Shown here: positions 10,266 through 22,913 of the stretch, one piece after another
Layout of the letters: each line of letters begins with the position of its first letter
How positions within the stretch are numbered: position 1 is the first letter of the stretch
NCBI GenBank assembly: GCA_020055645.1
Contig: CM034546.1
Span: 61,690,001 to 61,754,000, forward strand
From: Tomocerus qinae
Taxonomy: Eukaryota > Arthropoda > Collembola > Entomobryomorpha > Tomoceridae
Direction: 5' to 3'
Length of the DNA stretch: 64,000 bases
Notes under the pieces: model-generated
Told to the model about the DNA's origin: nothing
What the model saw: the letters and a program-made list of their open reading frames with translations, nothing else
The model's database searches: none
Translations under genes and position numbers: made by a program

Positions 10266-11930
10266 CTACTTAGGAATATGATAATTTTCAATGGCGTTTC
10301 CTTTTAGATTTTCGAAGACATAATAGTCTGCCATTTTGTCAACTTTCTGAGCTAGCTGACTAGAGCTGAAACGAGCCTCACTCCAGGCGAAAGGCCCAAG
10401 ATAAACTTTTTCCACAGACAAATTATTCTGAAGGAAGCTTAGAGCATCGTCATCAAGCTCAAACATTTTCATCCAGTTGATAACTAATTGGCTGGTTGGC
10501 TTGATATTTTCTAGGATTCTTTGGCTATCAGCAAGAGTATAATGTTCCAAAATCAGATTTTCAACATTCAGAAAGGAATTGCCTATGATATTTCGAATTC
10601 CTTGCATTTTGATTTTCCTAACACTTTTAGGTATCCAGTCTGAGTCAATTGTGTTATCGTTTGCTTCATAACCATATGTTCTAGTTAAATTGAGGTTGAC
10701 TAAACTTTCACAGTTTAAAAAGTGATGAAGCACAACGAAGCCATCTCCACTGCTGAGAGACAAGGTATTCAAGTTCTGAAGGAAAATTGGTCTACTGCAA
10801 AGTATATCTGATGTTATAAAGCCACATTCAAAAGAAATTTCTTGTATTCCTTGTGGTAGAATAGCCAAATCTATTGAAGCATTCTTAAAATACAATTTTT
10901 TGATTTGCATTCTTGTATTTTGCAAGATAGGCATTACTTGGTTTATTCGCAAGCTGTTTACATTACACTTTGAAATATCCCAATTCTTGAGTCCGGTCAA
11001 ATTCAAAGATAATTCATCAATTTCTTTAAAACTTTTGTCTCCTAAATCCAAAAATAAAGCTGAACGTGCACTTGAATGGGAACAACTCAAAGATATTTCT
11101 TTGGCATTTTCTACATTAAAATAATCATTGACACGAACCCTAGGAAGGACGTTGGCACCCTGACAAAATAGTACTGATGCCAAAGTTAAGCGGGTAGGAG
11201 AAATTCGAATTCCGTCTCGAACTTTAACTTCACATCCTATTAACTCCAAACTTTTGACCAAGTTCAACTGATGCAGAGACACTGAAAGGAAAGGATAACC
11301 CTTGCCTTTTAAATTTATACTCAAGGTAGAAATACAGTAGTGGGATATTAAAACACTAATGTCGTAAAAAACCGATTTTTCAAAACGCAATTCTTGTAGA
11401 TACAATTCTTTTATATTTCTTCTATTGCTATGCATAAAATCTTGGAATTCTGAAATCTGCATATTCATTCCAGTGAATCGAAATGATGGAAATGGTAAAT
11501 TGCTTTGGCTGTTATTGAATGTTTCAGTGAAATCCAAAAGGCTGCCCAAAAAGTTGACAGAAGGTTGTGATCGAAATGTAATTACTGACCGCCGTCTCAG
11601 AAAAGGCTCAGCAATATCATTCCAAGTGAGACATACGGAACGACAAGTTTTAATATCACGCAGGTTGAGGTACCGAAATAAGCATTTAATTACCTGTAAA
11701 ATGGTTTAAAATTAATATTTTCCTCTATAAATAATTACACAGCACAGCCGACTAAACAGTAATGATGTGATTGATAAAGTACACATACATTATCAATTAT
11801 TATCTCTAATCATGCCAATTATTTTACAAAATCTTACAACCTCATGAACCAACAAGGGATTAGTTTGATTTTCTAAGGTCGCTGAAGTTGAAATCTCATT
11901 ACTTGTTTCCATGTTGATTTTATCATCCAT
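10266..11930 (-). CDS. F-box protein with an LRR-like C-terminal module
   Basis: Two minus-strand exons: 11841-11930 (ATG, 30 codons) and 10266-11693. They join in phase 0 with a GT donor and a TTTTACAG acceptor and give 505 residues. Residues about 24-66 are an F-box (NPLLVHEVIKCLFRYL, NLRDIKTCRSVCLTWNDIA). F-boxes bind Skp1 and place the protein in an SCF ubiquitin ligase. The remaining 430 residues are LRR-like, with repeated short hydrophobic strands. They are clearly related to the C-terminus of the neighbouring CARD-NB-ARC protein: LFLDLGDK versus LSLDLGEP, and DYYVFENLKGNAIE (486-499) at the end. It is divergent from that gene, with 1.23 kb between the start codons. The long frame beginning at 11549 omits the F-box and is not the full protein. 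Confidence 0.85.
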
Positions 11931-13159
11931 TTAATCTTCAAAACTTAGAAAAGTGACAAACAAATACAAAATACCAAGTCACCAACCACGCCAACCAGGA
12001 AAAGTTGAACTACTATAAAGACAAAAACACACATATGAACTATTGAATAATGTAACAATATGACCAGAAATAAAAAAATAAAGAAAAATTAGTATGGTAA
12101 TTAATGGTAAATATAAATAATATATTATTCAGACCTTTCACCTAAATTTACCCTGATTTCAAAATTAATACTATATTTTATAGCAAAAATAAATCTCCGC
12201 CAATTTGGAAGGCTCAGTTTTAAAAGACGCGCACAATCGAGTGCGTTTTAAGAATGCAATATTTATCCTTATGTATGCAATTTCACTTGGCCCCAACAAA
12301 TCTATTTCATAGTTAATTTAAACGTCCAATTAGATCATTACATCAACAGACCTGATAAATATCCATATCCTAGATTATGGTCGCCAAAAATTTATTCTTA
12401 AATATGGTGAGAAAAATGGACCAAACCAGGCAGTACAGAGTACAGTGCATTATTGCTACATTCGAGGAGAAGTACTATACTAAAGTTAAAAATATTCAAC
12501 TTACCTATAACTTATTATAGTTTAGTTAATCTAAAGTTATGGCTACTATCTATGGCATTATAATATTATGATTATGACACTGCCGGTTATAAAGTTATTC
12601 CTAATATATCTTCACATATTTATTATAGTGGCAATAGTTAGTATCAAATTATATAACGGAAACAATGGAATATGTTAGTTAGGGTCTAGGGTAGTCACAA
12701 CAAAATTTAGATTTATTTGCTATAGACATTTTTTGGAGATTAATTAATTAATGTGGATATTAGTTCTTTTCCTTCTGCTTTAAACATTATGGAACCTGTC
12801 GGTGTCTGTATAAATTAACTTTTATATTACTGTTCTTTGATTTGACAGTATTATATCGTAATAGCAAAAAGATGAACAAAAAATACAACTCCATATAGCA
12901 CAAACCATTATACTACTCCAATTCCGAAACACTGTGCCATTCCCTTAACACAGATAAGATAAATTACTCCAAAGCCACAATATCTTTACCATTCTTACTC
13001 TTAGCAATCGTAGACATAGCCTGACGTACACATAAGTATGCTTATTTATTTGCATTGGAATACTTAACAATTCGTCATTGAGTTTATGATATCTCATGCA
13101 CTACCAGAGTAATTTTTTAAAAACAAATTTGTTTCGGTATCCGCCCTGCCATTTTTACA
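11931..13159. promoter_or_regulatory. Shared intergenic region between divergent F-box and NLR-like genes
   Basis: 1.23 kb between two divergent ATGs. By position it should hold both promoters and 5' UTRs, so co-regulation is possible. I cannot point to a specific core element, and no coding sequence was seen. Confidence 0.4.
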
Positions 13160-16100
13160 ATGGCTGAAGAAATACGAAATAATTTGGTATTTCTTACCGA
13201 AAATTTAACTAATCTGCAAAAGGTTTTAATCCTTTGCGTACAACATTCAATAATCTCCACTGACGAATGGGAAAGAATTGTAAGTTAATTATTTACAGAC
13301 AGCAATAAAACCATTTGTCAAAATGTACGTTCACTTCATTATTTACACATAATTATTTTGCAGATGGCAGGTGAAACGTCTTTAGACCGAAATGTTCGTT
13401 TTTTTAACCTGTTAGTGAGAAAAGATTGGGAAGAAATCAAAATAACGATTGTTAAAGTTTTGCGAGACACTCTGAATGCCCACTGTGCGGACAAAATAGA
13501 ATATTTTGAAAAATCCCAAGCAGTTGACCACCCAAAAGAAAACCTGCAAAGTATTCAACTCAAACCTAAAATATTTGACTCTAAATGGTGGCCAGAAGAA
13601 AAACGTCTTCCAATGGCATTTCAAGAAAGAAAATCGGATGACAACAAATTGGTTGATATTTTGAAAGAGAAACTGACTAAGAGTAAAAATGGGTCAACCG
13701 TTATAAACCAAGAAGCTGCTGTATCTGGAATGGGCGGTGTAGGGAAAACCACAGCTGCAAAATGGTTTGCCCGTGATTACCAAGATTCTTACGATCACAT
13801 AATTTGGATTGACTGTGGAGAAGGAAATCTTATGAGTTCCTTCATAGAATTGGCTAAAGAATTAAAGATTGACGGAAATCTTCGTCTGAATTTATTAGCA
13901 CGAAAGTGTTTTTCAAAGCTGGATGGTCTGAAATGTTTATGGATCTTTGATAATGCAGAATGCTACCAAGGTCATCAAGGGATACGAGAAGTGCTTCCTA
14001 AGAACGACAATTTTCATTCACTAATTACATCAAGGACTAAAGAATGGGGAAGCGACTCAGGAGATGGGGAAATTCCAGAACTTCATCTGACTGCGTTTTC
14101 CCAATTTGACAGTATAGAATTCTTGACGAAGAATTTGAAAGATGATTTGTATACATTAGATCAATCAGAGGAATTGAGCGATCTGCTAGGAAATCTGCCA
14201 CTAGCTTTACAAATAGCTGTGACGACAATCAACAGCAAGAAATTAAGTCTGGCCAGTTACATCGAAAGAATAAAGCAAACAGATCACATCATCAACCAAA
14301 ACTTTGATGACTATGAAAAAACTATCAATAAAACAATGAAGATATCTTTGGACATTATAAAAAATCATGAATCAGATCCCAAACAGACGGCCCATAAAAT
14401 TCTCCTCATTTTAGGCTACATCAAACCTGATTATGTCGATTTTAAATTATTTGAAAGCATTGGAAATCTATCAACGTTTGAAGTGGCAGAAGCAATGGAA
14501 TTGCTAGAAAAATATTCTTTGGTGACAACGCATGTCAATCGATACTGCAATATTCATCGGTTGTTACAACAAGTAATCCGTCACAATGGAAAGGAAGACG
14601 AAGAAAACACTCTCAAAATGATTTTAACTGCTGAAGGATTTCTTGAGTACAAGTTACTTCCTTATTTGTATGCTAGCCCAGAGGTTCAAATTCAATTTCC
14701 CAAAATTCGCGCTCAATTGATTGATCAAAGAAAACTGAATGATTTCATGGAACAACGAAGATTTAGCGAAGCAGTGGAATTATCCCGAATGATCAAAGAT
14801 ATAATAATGACACCTACAGCAATGTACAACTATGCGGTATGCCTAGAAAAAATGAACGAATTGTCAGAAGCTGTCAAGGTTCTTGAAAAACTCCATGAAG
14901 ACATCAAAGGTGTCCCAAACTCAAAAATGCTCCAGTTGGACAATAATTATAACACGGTTAGCCCCGATATAAATAGAATAACTTTCAGGACAGACGGAAA
15001 TGGAATTTTACAATTGAGTCTAGAAATGAAATCCGAATTGATTGGTGGATTATTATTTCTAGTTTATACTCGCCTGGCAATGTTTGACGAAGCCAATAGA
15101 ATTGCAGAAGAAGAAAGGATGCTGATCATTTTCAAAACCACGACCTCCTTGAACTGTGTGATAAAACTTTTGAGAGATCATTCTGCAATTGGTAACTACC
15201 ATGTAAACAATTCCCAAAAATTTATATCATTGACCTTGGAAAGAGAAAATTATGGGAAAAAAATTTCCCTCCAAAATTGTTGCCTCAGCGAAGATTTCCC
15301 AAAAGATTTGGATCATTTGTTGCTAAATTTCGTGGATATGCTCAACGCTGATTTACAACCTGAAAAGCACTATAATTTAACAATTTCAAAAAAGCTTAAA
15401 AAACTGGAAATTGAATGTAGTGATCATTCAACAAGGTTTTCCATCCAGATAAATGACGATCTTCTGTCTTGCAATATCATCACTTTGAAAAGTTGTACCA
15501 TTCTGTTGAACCATGGATGTCGTTTAATTCCAAGGACAATAAAATTGGACGACATATTATTCATCCGAGATGGCGACGAAATAGAAACTGTTTCTGTTAA
15601 CGAATTCGTTGATTTTCAAAACACGAATCAATCATCCCTTTACGGAAAAAACTTATCGTTGGATTTAGGAGAACCATTCAGCGTGGAAAATGTCTTTCTC
15701 TATGGATTTAAATCCTGTTTAAATTGGGGTCAATTTAATTGGACAATCGATGAGCTTACTTTAATGAGCATGGACGTCCCTTTGGTTGAAAATGATGTCA
15801 CTTTGAATTTAAGTACCCTTCATTTGAGGTATTGCTCTATTCACTTGACTTCTTTATTCTTTCTGTCCAAGAATGTGAAAAATGTGATACTTTTCAATGT
15901 CGAATTGGAGTTTGATCAAACTAGAAATCAAGTACTAGTTGCCACCGACAAAATCAAGTTAACAGATATAGAACTCATTCAAAATTCAGTTAATGTCATC
16001 GGAAATATTTCCTTGGGCAAGATTTTTGATTTGGCCAAAATCAAAGAACTTTCGGTGAATTGGTCAGAAGAAAATTCATCGACACCAATATTGGACCTGC

Positions 16101-17335
16101 AGGAAAATATTTCTGCTGCTTTGTATCTGGAACGAGTAAAAATAATTAATTGGGACAAATCCAATGGGGAGATTGAGGATCTAACCCTTAAATACGTCGA
16201 AATTCAAGACGTATTACATTCACAGTTCAGAATCACTGATAAATTAACGATCTTAGATTCTGTTATCGATTTAGCGTCTCTCAACACTATCTCTTCCGCT
16301 ACCAAAGCATTGGATCTGTACAGAACAACAATTAAATTGACTAACCAGGGTGAATCATTGTCAAAATCCTTCCATTTGAATGGTCAAGTTGAATATCTTG
16401 ACTTCCATGAAATGACCGTTCTTAACGAAGGAGAAAAAGTTGACACTATTGTAATTAATCAATTAGTAAATATCTCCAAACTTAACATTATGAAGTTGTA
16501 TTGTCCTGAGGGGGAAAAGAATCAAATTGTCCTGGATATGGCAGACGAAAATATTTCTTTTGACACTCTTTCATTATCAAATGTCAAGATCCTCAATTGG
16601 GAGAAGGGAAATGGGAAAATTGAAGAATTATCAATGTTCAATAGTCCCTTTCTGAAGAAAAATCAAGTAAAAATTAATTCCTTGAATTTTGGAAGCTCTT
16701 TAATTGACCTGTTGTGCTTGCCGGACAATATTCAACGAATTTCATTATTTGGAAACAGCACAGTCACATGCAAGGGAAAATTAGTACTTAACGGTTTAAC
16801 ATACGTTCACCTGAGCCGTGATCACTCAGTATTGAAATACTTTTTCAACTGCAGAAATTTGTCTAAAGTCGAATTGGGTCCTTACAACGGTAAAATCGTT
16901 CTTGATTTACAGATGATACCTAAAGGGGTTAAAGTAATGAAGCTTTATCAACACCCCTTTCCTAGTTTACCATCTGGGACTTTATTTGAGGCATTGGGCA
17001 TCGGGAAACATTCACTGAACACAATCATATTTGTTAACTTCCCTTTGGCTGATATTGAATTTGCTTTGACAAGATTCGAGACCGAAAATATAATTATTAA
17101 AAATATGAACATAAGACTCAACAAAATGTCGGCCAATTCTACTCCCATTACGTTGATCACGTCTTACCAAATGAAAACGTTGGCAATCGGTCGATTTAAT
17201 TGGGAGACTGATGAGGAATATGAAAACTCATGTTTGACTCAATTTCTTGAAGAGAGGGGAAATTATTACATTTTTAAAAAACAAAGGGGATCAGTCATTC
17301 ATGAACCAGAATTTGATAAACTTGCGGTCCTTTAA
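13160..17335 (+). CDS. CARD / NB-ARC / TPR / LRR-like NLR-type receptor
   Basis: Two exons, 13160-13279 and 13364-17335, join in phase 0 (ATT|GTAAGT; TTTTGCAG|ATG) and give 1,363 residues. Residues about 5-88 read as a CARD: NLVFLTENLTNLQKVL, then DEWERI, MAGETSLDRNVRFFNLLVRK and VLRDTLNAHCADKI. The NB-ARC follows: P-loop GMGGVGKTT (162-170), Walker B LWIFD (232-236), sensor-like SLITSR (259-264), GLPL-like LGNLPLAL (315-322) and an MHD-position IHRLLQ (437-442). A TPR-like pair lies near 500-560. From about 655 to the end is an LRR-like region with three modules of about 145 residues marked by LNWGQFNW (826), INWDKSNG (968) and LNWEKGNG (1117). NB-ARC proteins are nucleotide-switched oligomerising receptors, and CARDs recruit caspases or adaptors. 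The LRR label is by eye; no canonical LxxLxLxxN ladder is obvious. Confidence 0.88.
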
Positions 17336-18645
17336 ATCATTTACGAAAAATAATAATTTATGCCTAGATAGATGTGTTTATCACGAATTATTATTTTCAT
17401 GTAAATACTATAATTACAATGTACATCGTTATTTATCGTAATAATTATTATACAATTCCTCACCTACTATGTATATTTTACACTCAAAGGGAATGAATTA
17501 TAAAAGACAGTAACTAGGCATATTTAATTTAATATCGTTAAATGAAATAATTATGCAACATTATAGTTTCCTAATCAGCCTAGCATAATATCTGACGTAA
17601 CCGCAGTACACTGCTATTTTATTTCAGTTCTTTTTAGGACGATGAAAATAAATGTAGAGTATTCAATATAGGTATTATCAGTGAGTGATAATATAGCTAA
17701 ATAGCTATATGTCAAATATGTCGCATAATTTGCATTTATGTAATGTCTGTCTCTCTCTCTCAAATCTCAAGTTCAGGTCTGGTTACTCAACCTCAACTTG
17801 AGACGAGAGAGTAATGCAGTATTGTAATTGTAGATACTAGATAGTGTATATAGTGTAGTAGTCGTGTATATAGTATATAGTAATATACGTGTATAATGTA
17901 GTAAGTTAAGTTATGATTAATTATAATGTGTGTATGTGTGTCGTTTGTATGTAATGTAATGTAGTGTTTAGTGGACATGTCTCACAATCACAATAATAGT
18001 TTTGGAGTTGAGACTTGAGACTGAAAGCGAAACTGAATGACAGTTTGAGAGTGAAATGAAAATGAAAGTGAGCCAATAATATGTTAGACTAAAATCTGGG
18101 ACTAATATACACACATAGTTTTGCTTCCGCTCTCTCTATAATATTTATTTCGAATCGAATGAAATAAAACTGAAAAGTGGAGTTTACTACTGACTACTGG
18201 GCTGTTAGTTGTGTATTTTTAATTTTCTTATTTCCATTGAATTATATTTGAGTCATATTTGATAGACGTTCCACATTTTTGAAACTATTGACTGTAGTTT
18301 GTTAGGAAAATGGACAGACATAAATCAGCTGCATTTTTGATATTTGTACCTGTAAGTTTAAACACTTTGTGTATCATTACTGTTAAATACCTTACCGCTG
18401 ACTGATGAGTTAACGTCAGCAAACTTAACTTTTAAATATGTTGATTTAAAACGTTACTTGCCAATATTTTAAAGGTAAGTGGGTTTGATTTGTTATTATT
18501 CATTGAATCCATTCATCCTTATCAGCCATGAAAGAAGGTAAAATGCTATTAAGTTATAAATAATGTTGAATGTTTAAATGTTTTGATAGGATCCGTCATA
18601 GCCAAACAAATCAATTAGTCGTGTCAAAAGTCACAAAAGGGTACG
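17336..18645. other. Intergenic, low-complexity stretch
   Basis: 17740-18130 is rich in TGTATATAGT and GAGAG-type simple sequence. A CTCTCTC...CTCAAGTT / AACTTGAG...GAGAGAG hairpin lies at about 17751-17812. A short ATG frame at 18310-18351 ends at a CCT|GTAAGT donor and could be a 5' leader exon of the next gene. Confidence 0.4.
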
Positions 18646-21600
18646 ATGGAGACAGAACTAATCTCAGTTGCGAATATGGAGAAGAGTCCAAATAAAAATG
18701 TTACATTGGAATTGGAAGTAGAAGTAAATTGTCTAAAAAGCGAGTTTTGGAAATTAACAAATCGTGTTTGTCTTCTAGAGGATTTTATTCGAGCACAATT
18801 TGGTAATTCAATTATCAGTTATAAATTTATAATTTACGATTTATAATTTAATTTTATAAGTACCATAAAAATTACATACTCATATTACATAAAATATAAA
18901 TAGTTTTATTTTCCTTTTACAACACCAGCAACTAATTGTAACTATAACATAACCAAATCAAGGCTAGTCCTACGGTCAATAGTGAACAGAAAACATAATA
19001 GAAGTTTCTCACAATTGGTGACCGGTCACCAAATTAACATAAATAGGTATTGAAATGTCGCTAATACCTGTCTGTGTAATCCTTGAGTTGTGAGAAACGT
19101 CTATTACATCGTAATTCTGTCCCAAAAAATACAGAAGTAATTATATTTAGTTATTTTTAAAAACAGTATTTGTGCATTCATTACAGTCCCCAAATTATTA
19201 AGTTTCAAAGTTTATTAAAGTAAATTGTTCAATTATACAAGTCAAATTGGATAATGGATAATCGTAATAAATATATAGTGGCCTAAACCTATATAACCTA
19301 AAATTAAAGACAATGTAAAAAAACTAAAATTTATTAATAGTCTTCCTTAACTAAACTAATCCTCTTCTTAGCTGTCCACAATCAATTTGCATTAGTCATT
19401 GTGATAAAATCTCAACTGAAGCAAGAGTTTTTCTTTAATGCTAAGCCCCCATCAATTCCGTGAATTTTGAAAGATTTTTATGTTACCATGGAGCAGTGAC
19501 ATTATTTTTTTTGCGATGCGTCCAAGCAAACATACGTGAATATAAAGACATATAGCAATACTCTTAAATAATTGATGGTAATTGTCAAATTATGTTGTAT
19601 TTTTTGTAGGTCAAGTACTTGGATCTACTGCTCCTCAAAATGTGACACCTGTTCAGCCATGTTCAACTCAACCCAATCATTCCTCTTCTGATGAAATTGC
19701 CACAAAAACATTTGAAGTCATAATCGAACCTCCTAGCAATAGTATCTCGTCTCTAACTCATGGTAGAAGGAAAAGTATGTTTAAAGTTTTAATTTACATT
19801 TCATTACTGATTTGGTGACACTCTGTCAGAATTTCGATAATACCTTGTAATGTTATAATTGTAGATATATATACAATATACATACGCTTATATACATACC
19901 ATACAATCATAACTATATAGCGCTTCTATATTATTCTAAAAGGAAAAACTCCTGCCAGTAGCCCATCAGAAGACAAATATAAGAAAAATAAAGTAAAGAA
20001 AAGCACAAAAATAAGGAAAACTACCGAATCTAATCCAATGAGGGCAACAGATGTCGAATATATCCAAACTATTGAAGATGTAGATTCGTATGATATTGAT
20101 GATAGTGAAAACGACGTATTAGTTTTGATCCCCAGTAAGTAAATATAGTTGATTTCGTATATTTAATGATATAATATGTGGAAGAAGATGTCTGTTTGTA
20201 TTGAATACAAACTAGTCAAAGGTGATATTCAAAATTTTTCAAATGCGTTAAGAGCTGTCAAAATATTATTCAAATGTTTAAATAAGACAATTTTCTGATA
20301 AGCTTTTGTGTAAAACCTAAATGAGCACACTCCTAATATATTAAATGGCTAGACCGAATTTAATATCACTAAAAATTAAACATTGAAGCCATTTAAGACA
20401 AAAAACTTTTGAAACGGCAAGACATAAGTCTTCCGTATTATATTAGTATTATCAAATCTGTCAAAAAATGCATTATTTGACCATATTAATAAAATTTTGG
20501 CAGTTTTTAATGCATTGGGAAAGTTTGAGAACGCCCTAGTTTGTATTTTTCATCAACACAACAATCACAATCATCTTTAACTGCAACCATACAAAGTCTA
20601 TTATAAAGTGAAAGTGTACTAAAATAGACCATCAGAAGCAGTAAGCGAGCTTTTATTAGCAAATCTGTAATATTGAAGTACGCAATGCTAAAAGGCTACA
20701 AAATATATTAATGTAGAATTGTAAAGATAAATATTCAATTTAGGTATCTGTTTGTCCATTTTATTAAAGAAATAGAGTCTGAAGAGATTTGTACTTCTGC
20801 CGAAGCTGTTCAAGTTAAAACAGAAGATATGAATGAAGAAGAGGATTCATTTCAATCAAATTTTATTTGGGATACTGAATCTCACTATGCTGAGGAGAAT
20901 GAAATCAATTCAATTGACGAAAATGATTTTATTGTTTTTATTCCCAGTAATATTTTAAAGGGCAATTTTTAACTTGTTCCGATGATGAAAATTATTGTCA
21001 TGATTTAGTGGAAAAATTATAATTTTTTGCCTTTAGAAAAAACGACAGATGACATTGAACAAAGAATTGAGAATGAATATGGTACAAATATCGATATCCC
21101 TGTTGGAACCGTAGAGGAAGAAGCGTATTTTGTGGTTCCTAAAGTAGTCAAAGTAGTCGATCGACCCCGACAAAAGAGAAGGGGTAGCAAAAAGAAAGTT
21201 GACGTTGACGGTAAGACTGAAGAATTTGATTTATTTTTCAAATTGTTGAGTTTTTACATGTTTTTCAATTTTGAACCGCTTTAAATTTTTGTTTTATTTA
21301 TTTGGTGTTAAATATTCGTGTTAAAATGATAATATTATATTTAAAGTTTTCTGACTGCTGTGTGGCATGCATTATTGTATCTGTAATACGCATGTTAAAT
21401 ACTTTTAGACGGAGGATCCTCTTCTGGGAGAAAACATAGTATTAGAAAACGAGGGGAGGGATTAAAATGGACGTTAGAAGAAACATTTGAGGATGAAAAT
21501 AGTGCTACGGAAAGTTTGTTGAGAAATGATTGGGATTTGCGAGTTGATTTTACTAAACTGGCTCCCGGGGGTAAAAAAGTATTTTATAAATGCCAAAATT

Positions 21601-21977
21601 CCTGTAATGCGAAAGCATACTTGCTAATTCCCAAAGATAAAACACAGCAGATTTCTTTATTTACGAACAACGTTCCTCATAGTGTCCATCTAAAATCTCG
21701 TGGAATAAACAAATTTGTACGACTGAGAATAAGGAAACTTATTGAAAAAGGAGTTCTACTTATAAAGGATATTCAAACACAGTTAAGCCAAGAAAATATT
21801 CCTCTACCTGAACGGAAAAAGCTGAAGAAGTTTTTAGAACACTACAGAGCAAAGAAAGGAAATGTATCTGAATCTGCAACATTAAATGTTGAATTAACAA
21901 ATTCTGATTCAACTTTTGCTGAAGAGCAACAGTTACAGTTACCACTAGATTCAGCACCCATTGTAATTTACCAATAA
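18646..21977 (+). CDS. Six-exon protein with a C-terminal FLYWCH/MULE-like zinc domain
   Basis: Exons 18646-18802, 19610-19774, 19943-20134, 20776-20946, 21037-21210 and 21409-21977 make 475 residues. Every intron is phase 1. Exon 1 encodes a short coiled coil. Exons 2-5 are acidic and Ser/Lys-rich, presumably disordered. Exons 3, 4 and 5 end in the similar hydrophobic motifs DVLVLIP, DFIVFIP and AYFVVP. The last exon holds a compact domain, WDLRVDF...YKCQNSCNAKAYLLI...VPHSVH. It has a C-x3-C/H-x2-H arrangement like FLYWCH or MULE-transposase N-terminal zinc fingers, followed by a basic helical segment. DNA binding and possible domestication of a transposase finger are inferred. The exon 4 acceptor (AAATAG at 20770-20775) is the only choice that avoids a stop. 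A poly(A) signal AATAAA lies near 22243. Confidence 0.7.
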
Positions 21978-22913
21978 AGCGCTTAGTATTTCAACAACTC
22001 ACTCGAAGGCGAAAGTCCCTTTCATCTATACGATCTCTGAGACCATTCTCACTTAATATTATAACACTCTAGTTGGATTATTGTTACAAGGATTTATTTT
22101 ATCTTTTCATTAGTACATTGTTTTAAACGATGGTTACATTTTACAGGATTGAATCCTTACACACAATAGTCTTTTACATTACAATTAGAAGTTTTCATGC
22201 TAAAATACGTTATAATTAAATGTTTGTTAATTATTTATAGTTCAATAAAGAATTTAACATTATTATCGAGTTCACATTAAAACCGTATACCAGCTATTGC
22301 ACAGGCAGAGAGATGAAAGTTTAGTCGAAGTCGAAGAAAGTAGGAATGAAAGTGCTCTATCCATGGACAATACTGAACGAGGTCGTGCGTTCTTAGTTCT
22401 TGCACTACACAATGAGATGAAAACTTTATCATCTTTATTGGCGCAATTCACTCTAGAAGTTCAAATAAAATTCAAACTGAACATGAATCTTCTGTCTGTA
22501 AGAAATTAACGAAGGATGAAGGATCATTCTTAAACTTCACTCTCACTTCAACTTCAAATGTTTTTCTTGACTGTTTGTCTTTCAATAATTTCAAATCGCT
22601 TCTGCATATAAAGGTAAGTACCTTATTATATCTTTACCAGTAGTAGCTTTACCACTCAAACAAACGAACACAAGTAATTGATGATTGAATCTAAAATCTA
22701 ATGAACAAGAAGTACAACTCAATTTTAAAAATGAAAACAAAATGTTTTTTATTGTTGTTCTTTTGAATCATAAGTAATTTAAGTAAATATATACCGGAAT
22801 TATGATGTATCACTTATCATTTGGTTGTAGCTCAATGATTCTTGTTTACAAATTGATAGAGTCGACTATTCCAAGGTTCCAGACAATAATAAGAAGTCGA
22901 AAATTAGCTAAAG
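21978..22913. other. Intergenic region with one doubtful exon
   Basis: Contains the 3' UTR of the previous gene. A frame at about 22305-22509 follows a CACAG acceptor-like site. It encodes an acidic stretch including SMDNTERGRAFLVLAL and TLSSLLAQFTLE. No domain or partner exon was recognised, so I leave it as a low-confidence exon candidate. Confidence 0.3.

Noticed and set aside
10266-11549. F-box gene starting at the internal Met of the long minus-strand frame
   Set aside because: The frame is open further upstream to a good acceptor at 11693, and a separate first exon completes an F-box. The Met at 11549 is internal.
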